A DNA stretch of 64,000 nucleotides from Trichuris trichiura. Lineage: Eukaryota > Nematoda > Enoplea > Trichinellida > Trichuridae. Positions within the stretch are counted from its first letter, which is position 1, and each line of letters opens with the position of its first letter. Position numbers and translations under genes: made by a program. Below are positions 1-12,573 of the stretch, piece after piece. The notes beneath the pieces are model-generated. The model did no database searches, was not told where the DNA came from, and saw only the letters and a list, made by a program, of their open reading frames with translations. The stretch is from positions 1,612,001 through 1,676,000 of the forward strand of contig JBAJFE010000038.1 of the NCBI GenBank assembly GCA_037903355.1. The letters run 5' to 3'.

Positions 1-610
1 GAATAGTCGCTTCGTCTTGGCCACTGACTCGAGCTTCTATTATGGAGCTGGCAAGAGAGGCAAAATCGTTGCTTTCTGCCAGAGACGACCCTGGCCTCAC
101 TGTGCTCAATTGACGGTACTTTAAAAGGCGGACAGCGTCAGCGGAACGCTTGTCAATGCCCAATACGTTTATCAACTTTCTGGCAAGGCCATGCTGAAAA
201 ATTGGAATTATAGGTTTGAATTGAAACGTATTTTTTTCCAAATCCACCAGTCGGTCCTAACTATCCGAAGTGGATATTCAAGGCCACTGTTGATTTGCAT
301 GCATTCAACATGCAAGCTTGAGCTACTGTTCCTTGGTAAAGCAAAGGGGTAAGAGGTCAGTCACCTCCTTAAGGCCGAAAGCATTGCTGTCCTTGTCCAA
401 GTGGGGAAGAATAAGGCGCAGAACAGGGTATAAAGAATCACTCGTTCCGGCCTTGTTGGCTCGACGATCTTGGGTACTTCTCAAGTTATTAAAAAAGCGG
501 AGCATTACTTGCTGCTTGCTTGCCTGTTTCTTGGTTGCGCTGATCTTTTCAAGAACAGCGCAGAGGTCTCCAAAGAGAATGTACTTGTCCAAGGTGTCGC
601 TTTCGGTCAT
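1..610 (-). CDS. LIG4: DNA ligase IV, N-terminal part (runs off the left edge)
   Basis: ATP-dependent DNA ligase of non-homologous end joining; the family works with XRCC4 in the nucleus. Two exons are visible: 610..365 and 193..<1, separated by a 171-bp GT-AG intron (364..194; donor GAG|GTGACT, acceptor TTTCAG|CATGG). The first exon encodes the start of the ligase N-terminal domain, with DLCAVLEKI followed by LYPVLRLILPHL and FGLKE, matching the LIG4 family pattern DLC..LE.I ... YP..RLILP.L ... YGIKE. The second exon continues in frame with HGLARKLINVLGI and SADAVRLLKYR, then SNDFASLASSIIEARVSGQDEAT at the edge. Only about 145 residues of an expected 850-900 are present; the catalytic lysine and the BRCT repeats lie outside. 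The start is the first ATG of the exon (MTESDTLDK), with TTTTCAAG just upstream that could be a trans-splice acceptor. It lies 370 bp downstream of MAPKAPK2 on the same strand. Confidence 0.88.
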
Positions 611-980
611 TTCTTGAAAAGAATTCCCTGGCCACAGCTTAACTTAAGCGCTTCAATATTGTTAAGGTAAGCATGGCGAAACCATTTAATATAGGCGAAA
701 GCGCTGAGACAAAATAAATTTACTAAAAATCGTTCAGCCACAACAGTGGTATTAAAGATGGGCGGTGCTCAAACCCGCTTGTACACAATGGACAATCGAA
801 GGCCGTTTCAGTTGGGTGGCAAATCACTGCGACTAATTCTTTCGTTACACAGGCCTAGGTCCAACCAGAGATAATGTTGAGGGGAGAATAACGAGCCATA
901 GAATTGAGGCAGTTCGGGATGCTATGTTACGCTATTAGAAGCCATTGCAGGAAGGGGAAGGTGATCAACCTTTCCGCCAG

Positions 981-4122
<3,142 letters not shown>

Positions 4123-4608
4123 TGTTATTGTGAGTAAAAACTGGTTTAATGAACAATGACGACTTCACGTGCGTCGCACGAACTCTGCCACTTATGCATT
4201 AGCCTCCACTAATCAGTTTGCGAGTATAACCAGTAAAATGAACAGTCACACGTGAGGAGATGCAATCGAAACGGGTAACGTCGCCAGTGGCAATCACGAA
4301 CGGTACTCAGACGGTAAGGAAATCAAGCGCAGTTGACACTGAATCGTTATTTGAATTACGTTGGCAAACATCCATATCAGTCGCACAACTCTCAGTAAAC
4401 AATCTTTGACCAATTCTACTGCCCAAACAATGGCGCATTTTTTCTTACAAAAGTAACTAAAACTAAACTGAACGTTAAACACTTCATCCGCATAATAAAA
4501 TATGCGCTGGATTTTTTCCGTATGTATGAAGTAACAACATTGGCCAAATTAAGTTTCATGACCTGTCATTGTGCAGAATCGTACTTGCAAATTAATAATG
4601 ATACGGTC
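4123..4608. promoter_or_regulatory. Shared upstream region of the MAPKAPK2 and 4.6-kb membrane-protein genes
   Basis: A 486-bp gap separates the divergent starts at 4122 (minus) and 4609 (plus), so it probably carries both promoters. It contains two CACGTG E-boxes (4166-4171 and 4249-4254), the first within a GC-rich patch. No TATA box is convincing. Promoter function is inferred from position only. Confidence 0.3.
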
Positions 4609-5043
4609 ATGACTGCGGATTTCAGATCTATTTTTGATGGTGAATGGGCGAGGGTTAAAGGTGCTCTGTTAGGGAGTCTCGATTTAACCGAATCTGAAGC
4701 AACGATACTGCTAGCCATCGTTTGTTGCATTCTCTTTTTTCTCTTCCTACTTGTCATTGTGTGGAAAGTGTACAGCGAGCGCATAAATCGCGTCTTCCTT
4801 ACCCGCAGGCCTGCAGTACACGAGGGTAAGCTTTTTGCGTTTCACATTTAGGATGAATTGTTTTTGAGCTTTCCAAGTTTTAATATAACCCTCCCAATAG
4901 GTTTCACATCTCCAAAGCAGGGCGCCTTTTCTGCTTGGGATGGACTTTGGGCTGGAGTCATCGCATCCCTCTTGATTACGAAATCCTTTGGCGCGTTAGT
5001 CTTTTGTTTTCGGGTAATTATCCGGTATTATGTCCGGGAATAG
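4609..5043 (+). CDS. Putative small membrane protein, 2 exons
   Basis: Not recognised. Exon 1 is 4609..4825 and exon 2 is 4901..5043, joined by a 75-bp intron (donor G|GTAAGC, acceptor CCCAATAG|GT), giving about 119 aa. Exon 1 encodes an acidic start (MTADFRSIFDGEW), a strongly hydrophobic segment (LLAIVCCILFFLFLLVIVW, residues about 36-54) and then a basic stretch (RINRVFLTRRP), as in a single-pass protein with a cytoplasmic C-terminus. Exon 2 has a weaker hydrophobic stretch (LWAGVIASLLI) before the stop. A further donor-like CGG|GTAATT at about 5013 means the gene could continue in exons I did not identify. The upstream reading frame extends to 4522, but a GTGCAG acceptor-like site at 4571-4576 suggests translation starts at 4609. 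The exon 1 hydrophobic segment and donor are the best evidence that it is real. Confidence 0.4.
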
Positions 5044-6435
5044 ACTTGCCAGTTAACATGGGAACTTTTGGTGAATGAGCTTTAAAGTTCCTACCCCCTA
5101 ATCATAGAAGTGGTCACGTTTAGCGTTGGAAAAAAATTCTTAGTTGTAAAGGGAGAAATTTAGCGGGCATGTCGCAGAATCAAAAGGGCTATTGGCTTAA
5201 GCGAGTACTATGTCTAGCGCGTAGAGATTGTTAGTCTATTCGGTCTTTTAAGTATAGTAACCGTTTAGATTGCTTGCGCTCTAGTTTAATTTGACAAGTT
5301 ATTATTTATAATTTCTATCTTTGATAGGGCAAGCTGAATCTTTGGTGAGCTAGTATTTGCTAGTTTCCACGGGAGGATAGTCCATGTCGCTACTCCGCTA
5401 ACCTTTTTTCGATTTCGTATTACAGTTACTGAGCAAACCTGCTTTGTACAGACTTTTGTCAGAATATGGAGGTCAATTGCGAAAATCCCAGTTACCCTAA
5501 GGAAGCGAAGTGTCGCATAACGCATTATCGAGTGATAGCGCAATGCGTAGTAAAAGTTGGTATAACAGGGAAATTTTTTTACTTCGAAAATCAATGAAGA
5601 CACGTAGATCTATTACAAGTTCACCAATCTTTAACGTAATGGAGTGATTTTATAAGATCTTGAAAGACTAATCTAATTTAAATTTTTCAATAAGCGGTTA
5701 AAATCTTAGAAAATACTTTTGTTTGGCTAATGTCGAAGTTCTTTCATTCTGTAATACGCTACGCAGTATTACAGACTTAGTGATGCTGCTGCCGGTTCGT
5801 AAAGTTTGTCCAATTTTCTCAGCGTCGCCAAGATTTTGAAAAAAGCAGAGGCGCTAGAAAATTTGGGAAGAATCAGTTTTTTATTAACGCATTAGCCTTT
5901 AAACTAACTTTTTAAGTTACCTTATTGAAAGGCAAGTACTTTATTCGTTGTATCTCTCAACTGTGAATTGTCGTCACTTTTTTTTAAATTTTCTCCTAAT
6001 TGTGACCAGCAGCATTGCTTCGCGCTTCATTTGCTTAGGCACTATGAAAATAATGGGTTCCTTAATCATCCGTTCCCTCCGCGCTGTACTGTAAGTCTTT
6101 TCTGATGCTCATGTTCCATGATCCTTCAGCCCTACATGGAGCATCCCTTTGTGCGGGTCAGCAGCTCTCAATGACGCTCGCTAAACGCAAGGCTGTCAAA
6201 CTTTGTTCCAAGATGCAAAACGCTTATCTTTCTGTAGTTTGTCTTTAACCAAGTGTCCTGCTGTAGAGATTTACAGTTGACTATTTTGAAGTTGCTCAGT
6301 AATGCTAAGCTGCGCTCCTTGACTGTAGTGGTGCTCGTCTTGAAGTGAACTTTAAACTTCACTTTACAAAAATGCTAATTCTTTGTGTAGATTAGACCAA
6401 GTTCAGGCAGCTGAACGTGAGCTGTCTCATTTCAC
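5044..6435. other. Gene-free interval before UBXN6
   Basis: AT-rich, with no coding region I can support. It contains a short perfect hairpin at 5748-5775 (10-bp arms TCTGTAATAC / GTATTACAGA, 8-nt loop). The last few hundred bases presumably hold the UBXN6 promoter or 5'UTR; GGCAG at about 6407 is a possible trans-splice acceptor. Confidence 0.5.
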
Positions 6436-7981
6436 ATGGATCGAATCCGCGACCTGATAAATAAAAAAAAGTTGAACGCCAAATTCAAGCGAGCTGGGCG
6501 AGGCCGGACTCTTAATGCTCCCCAAGCTCCCGCATTACCCGGTCGTTCAAGTGAACCTAAGGCAAGCTGAGCTTTGCCCATTTCCAAAGGTTATTCGTTG
6601 AATTTCATTGCAGAACTTGGACAAAGTAGATCAACAGACGGCGGATGCGAAGCGACGTGCCGCTGAAGCAGCTTTGAAGCGCTTGGAAGACGATGCTAAA
6701 AAGCCGCAGCTTAGCCGCACTCGTCGTGCAATAATTGAAGAGGTGAGATTCAAGGTTCACTAACGCGGTCAAGAGCGCATGCAGCAAAAAATTCGTTTTA
6801 GGCTCGTCGTCAGCTAGAAGTTTTAAACGTTGATGCTGCCGGCGAAGAAGAGCCGCCAGAAAGCGACATGCCGAAAGCGGGTACAATGGCTTCTAAATTC
6901 GGCATTTACTTTACTTGCGACTTGCTTGGTGACGAAGTGTTCATGCCAAAAAAGGAGCTCATTCAGGCAATTGAAAGTCACTTGCGCAGCTGCTTGGAGG
7001 ACGAACCACTATTGATTTCTTCTCTAATGGTGAAGTCATTGAACTCGTTCGACCGGTGCGACAGCGGTGTTAAAATCTTGTGCAGATATTTGGACAACTT
7101 GATAAACAACCCATCCGAAGAAAAGTATCATTCCATTCGTATGGGCAACAAAACTTTTCAGGAAAAAGTTGCGTTGCTTAAAGGAGGTGTTGAATTTTTG
7201 CTCGCCGCAGGATTCGTTCGGGAAACGAAGGTAACATATCTACAGTTGCAGGTTTGACATGGTTGGATCAGAAGAGACTCGTGCCATTTCAGGAGAACGA
7301 AGAGTTTTTGTCGGTTCCCCCCGAGCAGTTCGACATGGAACATTTCACTCTTGCCAGGGATTGTCTTGTTTCAACGGAGCGAATTCCGATTAGAGTATAT
7401 CGTAATCCAAAAATAACAAAACTTAACGAAGCTGGTTCATTGCCGACTGAGGAAGACCTACCGGCGGAGTTCTTTCAAAGAACTGCGCAGGAAATAAGCC
7501 ATGAGCAGCGTTCAATGGCTGAAAACGTGGAAAAGTTGACGACTTTGCGCACTCGTGAAATGAGAGAACGTGACGACGCAAAACTTCGCAAACGTTATTT
7601 ATACGCGGTGGTTCGCGTCCGTTTCCCCGACGATTGGATATTGGAGGTTAATATGTTTGTGTTTACTGAAGCTTCAGCCGCATGCTCATGCCTTTATTTA
7701 TGCTTCAGGGTCTGTTTAATTCGTATGAGCGGTTGTCCAACATTTACGAGTTTGTTCAACAGTACATCGACGCAGAATTGATGCCCTTTAACTTGCGAGT
7801 TGCAGCGGAAAAGCCTTTCAACGTGGAGCAATTCACAATGTCCTTAGCGGAGTTGCAGCTATCTCCATCCTGTACGCTGCTATTCCAACCGGACGAATGC
7901 GTTATTCAAAGTGCTTTGGCGGCCGGCCGTTCTTTCCCTTCTTCTTTTATAAAAGCAAAATTTATTACGCCAAAGAATTAG
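6436..7981 (+). CDS. UBXN6: UBX domain-containing protein 6 (UBXD1), p97/VCP cofactor, 5 exons
   Basis: Adaptor of the p97/VCP AAA-ATPase in endolysosomal sorting and ER-associated degradation. Exons: 6436..6561, 6614..6742, 6802..7230, 7293..7646, 7709..7981. They join in frame to 436 aa, against 441 in human. In order: a basic N-terminus (MDRIRDLINKKKLNAKFK, p97-binding region); an Ala/Lys/Arg-rich helix (about 43-85); IYFTCDLLGDEVF; a PUB domain (about 158-224) with KILCRYLDNLI and the signature YHSIRMGNKTFQEKV; the linker AQEISHEQRSMAENVEKL and LRTREMRER; then a C-terminal UBX domain (about 328-405; VVRVRFPDDWIL). Intron 1 (6562-6613) is GC-AG; the others are GT-AG, 59-62 bp. ATGG at 6436 starts a conserved N-terminus. 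AATAAA at 8013-8018 is the probable poly(A) signal. Confidence 0.97.
6562..6613 (+). other. GC-AG intron (UBXN6 intron 1)
   Basis: A 52-bp intron with donor CCTAAG|GCAAGC, close to the consensus AG|GCAAGT for GC donors, and acceptor TTGCAG|AAC. Reading through it meets TGA after two codons, while excision keeps the frame into the Ala-rich helix of exon 2. Confidence 0.88.
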
Positions 7982-8012
7982 GCGTCTAACTCGCATTGAA
8001 TGGAGTATTTTT

Positions 8013-8018
8013 AATAAA
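8013..8018 (+). terminator. Poly(A) signal AATAAA of UBXN6
   Basis: A canonical AATAAA lies 32 bp after the UBXN6 stop and about 98 bp before the acceptor-like TTTCAG that precedes the ZNHIT6 ATG. This is the spacing seen between genes of nematode operons. Confidence 0.65.
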
Positions 8019-8109
8019 CTTGAAATTGCGACCAAAATTGATTGAAGTCACATTGTAGTTTCATTCCTTACCGCGTTGATATGATCACTTATCCGAATTG
8101 TAAAATGTA

Positions 8110-8115
8110 TTTCAG
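8110..8115 (+). promoter_or_regulatory. Candidate spliced-leader (trans-splice) acceptor of ZNHIT6
   Basis: The bases ATTTCAG end immediately before the ZNHIT6 ATG at 8116, with no upstream exon needed to complete the protein. In nematodes such a site usually receives a spliced leader. A cis-acceptor for an untranslated upstream exon is the alternative. Confidence 0.5.
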
Positions 8116-9648
8116 ATGCAAACAAAAACAGGTGAAAAGCGTTGCGTTGTGTGCGGTTCAGAACTGCCAAAATACAAATGTCCAAGATGTGAGCGGTCTA
8201 CTTGCTCTCTACAATGCGTCAATGATCATAAAGCGTCCTTTAAATGTAGTGGTAAACTTCGAAGTGTTCGGTGGGTATCCAAGTCAGATTACGACGAAAG
8301 AACGGTTTTAGAAGGTGGTTATGCAGAGTGGAGTTCAGACCAAGGTGTATTACATGTTCATTCTAATTCAGATTATGCGCTACTTGAGAAAGCTGCTCGT
8401 GCTAGAAATCGAGCAAGAAATTTATGCAGGCAGCGTGCATTTAATCGTGGCAAGGTGATCTAGGCGTTTCTGTGGGTTCCAACGTGACCTGCATGTTTGT
8501 TTAGTCACTTATTTTGAAACGTGCTTGCTGCAAGCGGGGAATACAGTTGTTACTGGCGCCTCCGCTTTTCCAAAGGCACGAAGTGAATAAGAGTTACTTT
8601 AGCAAAAGGTTTGCCGCTTGTTGGTTTTATTCTGAATTTCAGCTCTGCCATTTGCAGAATGGACACAATATTCTGGTATATGGAATTCAATTTTAAATGC
8701 AATTCGTGGCATGGGGAATTTTGCGACACGTGAGCACACTGTAACAAAGCACGTTAAGGTAAGCTTCATGTGTTCCTTCACAGGTTTCCTGAAGGGATTA
8801 AGTTGTCTACGGCTCTAAAAAAGATAGCATGCTCAATGAATGATGCTTCGGCAATGAAAGACCATAGAGAGTTAGCGCCGTTCTGTTGTACTCAGGTTGA
8901 CCAACTTTGCTGTTTCTTCGAGGTTTTGCATAATAAATGGACCTCAGACAAGCGGTTAGTTTTTGTGATTATTGCTAAAAAGTGGGGTGTAAATCTCCCG
9001 TCGTTTAGATTCTACAAGTTGGAAATCAATGAAAGCATAATGAAGAACCTGCAGAATAAAGTTGTAGTTGAATATCCAACCATTTACGTGTGCTTACCTA
9101 GCAGTGCACATTTGTTTCCTCAACTCACGGATGAAGGTGCACGTTTTTATTTTCTCCTTTGCGCTCCTGTTTTACTATCGAAATGCTTAGTTAAGCTGTC
9201 TATTTTGAAAGCAAAGAATTGGGAACGCATTCCAGTTGAGCGATCCGTTGGAGAGATAACTTCTTTTATGGAAAAAGAAATCGAAGGTGCATTGTACAGT
9301 CGTGCATACAAACGTAGCGGTGTGGAGGAAGAGCAAGCGTATGAGAGCACGTTGGACGAAGGGAATTTCGTAGAACACTGCCCACCGCGTCTGGTCCAGT
9401 TGAAACCATCCGATTGGGGACCAAAGTTGTCCAGCGGGAAACCTATTTTGTCCATCCAGCAACGGCGTGCCATGAAAGTGGATATGGTCATGCGTTTGGC
9501 CGATGAAATTAGTAAAAGCCAGCAAGTAGAGCTGTCTGAAAAGAATATCGAAGCTGAACAGCAGTGTATTGCGGTCGAAACCCAAATGCCTTCACAACTG
9601 AGAAGTTGCGCTGGTGTTGATTACTTTGGTTTGACTGATGACGCTTAA
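8116..9648 (+). CDS. ZNHIT6: HIT-type zinc finger box C/D snoRNP assembly factor (ZNHIT6/BCD1), 4-5 exons
   Basis: Assembly factor for box C/D snoRNPs in the nucleus. Exons: 8116..8454, 8535..8608, 8643..8729, 8784..9648, giving 454 aa. The zf-HIT domain is at residues 10-44: Cys10, Cys13, Cys22, Cys25, Cys30, Cys34, His38, Cys44. Then come RARNLCRQRAF, RGIQLLLAPPLF, TIFWYMEFNF (equivalent to the FCWHVKLQF region of human ZNHIT6) and, in exon 4, FYKLEINESIMKNL plus NKVVVEYPTIYV, matching the family block L.NK.IIEYPT..V. A 54-bp T-rich segment (9137-9190, GTGCAC...TTAG) within exon 4 is divisible by three and is probably a further intron, giving 436 aa. Intron 2 is only 34 bp, yet the frame requires its removal. 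The C-terminal ~130 residues are family-typical in being variable. It follows UBXN6 by 134 bp, possibly in one operon. Confidence 0.93.
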
Positions 9649-10020
9649 AATTGTGCATTCTCAGAGCCTTCTGTGAGATAATTATTCAAGACGGTACCAG
9701 TTCAGATCCTAGACCGTCGTGATCAGTAAAGCAAACCACATTGAGTCTGCATTTCAAAGTTTTAATTCAACTTGCAGCTGTGGTGACACTGAAGCGCAAT
9801 CGCCCAATCTGTAAGTTTTCTTCTTTCTTTCAGATTTTTTTCTTCCTATTGAACTCTGTTGGTGATGCCACATGCGCGACATATAAAAAAGGCGGTACTA
9901 GCGCATGCCGCTCTGCGCACATGTGCTTAAGTACCTTTCAGTATTTTCCGATATTCGTCGGACAGCTTGCAGCAGAATATCCTTTGTAAAATTTGTACTG
10001 CAAACATGATACGTTTTTAT

Positions 10021-10059
10021 TTGTACGACTGTCCCGTTATTTGGGACACAACCGTACAA
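10021..10059. repeat. Short inverted repeat (hairpin)
   Basis: TTGTACG at 10021-10027 pairs with CGTACAA at 10053-10059, and GTCCC (10031-10035) with GGGAC (10043-10047), around a 7-nt loop. The two paired blocks are separated by a small asymmetric internal loop. Too short for a standard microRNA precursor. Confidence 0.5.
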
Positions 10060-11524
10060 ATTACATTTTCCGCGAACTGCTATCGTCCCATTTCAAGGGG
10101 GTACGTTTTCAATGCGAGCATGATGATCATTAATATTGAATGCTCCGTTTTAGGGAAACTGAAAAACTGTTGTTGATAATTTGAATTTTTTTCTGATAAA
10201 AGGCGATCATTCCCTTGGCATTCATTACTCGTTTCAGAATCAACGTAAAAGAAAAGTAATTGACGAAGAGCTTACCAGTGAATTTTATAAAGTCTTATGC
10301 TTTCTTTCCTTCATAACTTAGACAATACGAGAAAGTTAGCCAATTTTTAAAAATCGGTCGAGAGGGCAATTTTGCGTGTTATTCTCTTGTGGCGTAAGTA
10401 AAGTGTGTCGTTGATTCAGTCTTAGTACGTGCAAACTGTTTATCCTTAGAGGCAACGACCAAACCTGTCTAATGGGGAAACTTGTAATAATCAGCCGCTT
10501 CCGTAAGAAGAAAAATGAGAGCCGCCAAAAAATATTTTGCTCATTGACACTTTCTTAGCGTGTGATGATGAATGCTGTATAGTGTGCCTTCAAGTTGAAG
10601 AATTATGATGATGCTTTATTGTTATTTCTTATAAACTGCCTGCGAAGGATCTGTTAACTTCGAATATACGTGCTTACTTGAGAAGACATGCTTCGTTATC
10701 TTAGCGAGCTTTTAAAGAAAACGCCAAGCTTAATTGAATGTAACGCTTATTTCTACTATGCTATATTATTCAATGTTCTTTCTAAAAAATCTGGTTGGAT
10801 ACGTTATTGTTACTTCACTGGTTTTGTAAAGAATTCCACGTATAGCGCTTTATCTGAAAAGATAGAGCGTCAAGGTCTGCTGTGATCACGTTGGATGATG
10901 GAGCCATGTGCCAAAGTTCGATTTCAGTGATCAAGCTGTCCTCAGAAACTTAATAGATAAAGTAATTGAATTTAACTAGGATAGGTAGGGGTGGCAGTTT
11001 TAGCAGGGAAGTAATTTTTTGAACATAACTGTATCAAATTCGGAGTTGGCAAAAATAAGTTTTCCATTACTGGATGCTTTCCTTAAGAGGTCTGCTTTTG
11101 AAAAATGGACTGATCAATCGAAAGGTTATTAAAGGATGCAGCACAGCCTCAGGCGTAAAAATGAAGTTCATTAGGTTGGCCCATATTAGTCGCGTACATT
11201 TTGTTTTCTCTGTATTTGTCACATTGAGTAGCCCTTCTTCTGAAAATTACATAATTTTAATATTAAGCAGTGTCTTGACCTGTGGTCAAGCCAAAGCAAA
11301 TCCGATTTTGTGTTAATACGGTGTAAACTTTCGTTGGCTTTAAAATTGACTCTTACGCTTTTATAGCTACCTCAGCGAATTGGTTTAACAGGGTCTTTTT
11401 GGGAATCTCCCCAGCGGTGGTTGGGGCGGCAACTTCAAAGGTGGTCAAATGCAGTACGTTTGCTGGCCAACCTGTCCTCCCCCAGCCTAAGGCTAAGCCT
11501 AAACATAAAGGGTCAGGTAATCCG

Positions 11525-11700
11525 CCGGTCAGTAACCGCACCTCCTGCATGTGCCACTAATGCTCCATTATGCTCCTCGTTCAACTTGCTCAGCATGTGT
11601 TCAGTAACCTACAGTAAAACGTCCCTCCTGTTGTTCCGCTAATGCGATCTATCGTCGCGCATTACCGTTTGAAGTTGCCGTCTCAACCTCCGCCGGGGAG
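11525..11700. repeat. Dispersed repeat, copy 1 (second copy at 47966-48240)
   Basis: Shares ordered blocks with 47966-48240, including CACCTCCTGCA, GCCACTA, TCCATT.TGCTCC and GTTGTTCCG.TAAT, with diverged spacing between them. The other copy lies directly 5' of the Merlin/ISXO2-like ORF, so this may be the non-coding part of that element family. Confidence 0.45.
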
Positions 11701-11914
11701 ATTCCCGAAAAGATCCATTTAACAGATTCAAAGTTGCATGTGAATGGAAACACACGTAACTCAACGTTGAAGCTGCAAGCAGTACAATGTTCTTCTTTGA
11801 ACGAAAGTTTACGAGTATCCTATTTATTTAGTCAGTCAGACTGTGTATTTTTTGTTTCATAATTTCTTCACAGAAAGAACCGTTTGTTGACGTTTATTAA
11901 AAACTGAGTGATGC

Positions 11915-11942
11915 TATCAGGGCATCCGTGGCTCGTCATCAG
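11915..11942 (-). ncRNA. Degenerate hammerhead-like motif
   Basis: CTGATGA at 11942-11936 (minus) is followed by a sequence about 77% identical over 30 nt to the Penelope-tail motif at 46857. The stem II strands are decayed and the GAAA box reads GATA. Downstream on the minus strand, ACAAACGG recurs as in the Penelope tail. A relic, not expected to cleave. Confidence 0.35.
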
Positions 11943-12114
11943 TTTTGCAAAGCAATGACGAAGGGAAAAGGGTGTTCCAAAGCCCTTGTCTTCGTATGGT
12001 TTCTCGATAAGTAGCTCCCCCGGACAGAATATTGAAATTCCAAAACATGTTTTACTTTTTACTAATGATTAATAGACTTTCCTGGTGATTCGGCAAGTTT
12101 GATTTTTACGAAGC

Positions 12115-12142
12115 ATTCGGAACTGTCGCGTTCCGTCTTCAG
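12115..12142 (-). ncRNA. Hammerhead-like motif with intact stem II
   Basis: Minus strand: CTGAAGA, C, GGAAC, loop GCGACA, GTTCC, then GAAT in place of GAAA. The 5-bp stem II is perfect Watson-Crick. The change from GAAA to GAAT alters the base expected at A15.1, so activity is doubtful. Confidence 0.45.
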
Positions 12143-12544
12143 CACACCAATGAATGAACCGTTCATGTATAGGGACGGAAAATACCAGTCCTGAAAACTC
12201 CGCAAGAATTAAACTTTCTGAATAGACAGGGAAGTTCGTTGCTTAAAAATGAAACCACGTTGATTTATTTCCGTGCAACCATCTTCGCTGATTCCCAGAA
12301 GCGGGTAAAACGATCAACAATCACAATGTTTTTATTATGGATGTATTTTCCATATTGCCAACCTTAGAAGAAAATTTATTTGTACAGTAGGCTCCCGTTA
12401 TTGTGTTCAAGTTTTTTGTTGCCTTTTCCTCATTATGCATGCTTCCTTGAATGCATGGCGCAAGAGTGGTAAAAACTTCTTGTATGCGATGTGACCGTTA
12501 GGGAAGAAGCGCTGATGTAGCATATAGAGTTTTATTGCCATAGC

Positions 12545-12573
12545 TTTCGGGTTTGATCTTGACCGGTCGTCAA
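12545..12573 (-). ncRNA. Degenerate hammerhead-like motif
   Basis: Minus strand: TTGACGA (first C lost), a partly paired stem, then CCGAAAGCTATGGCAATAAAA, which resembles the 3' side of the copy at 33501. A plus-strand half copy (GACCCGAAATC) lies about 85 bp to the right, so this may be an eroded inverted pair. Confidence 0.3.

Noticed and set aside
7254..7292. Alternative start of the UBXN6 second half at MTWLDQKRLVPF
   Set aside because: These bases lie inside intron 3; splicing 7230 to 7293 restores the conserved family sequence.
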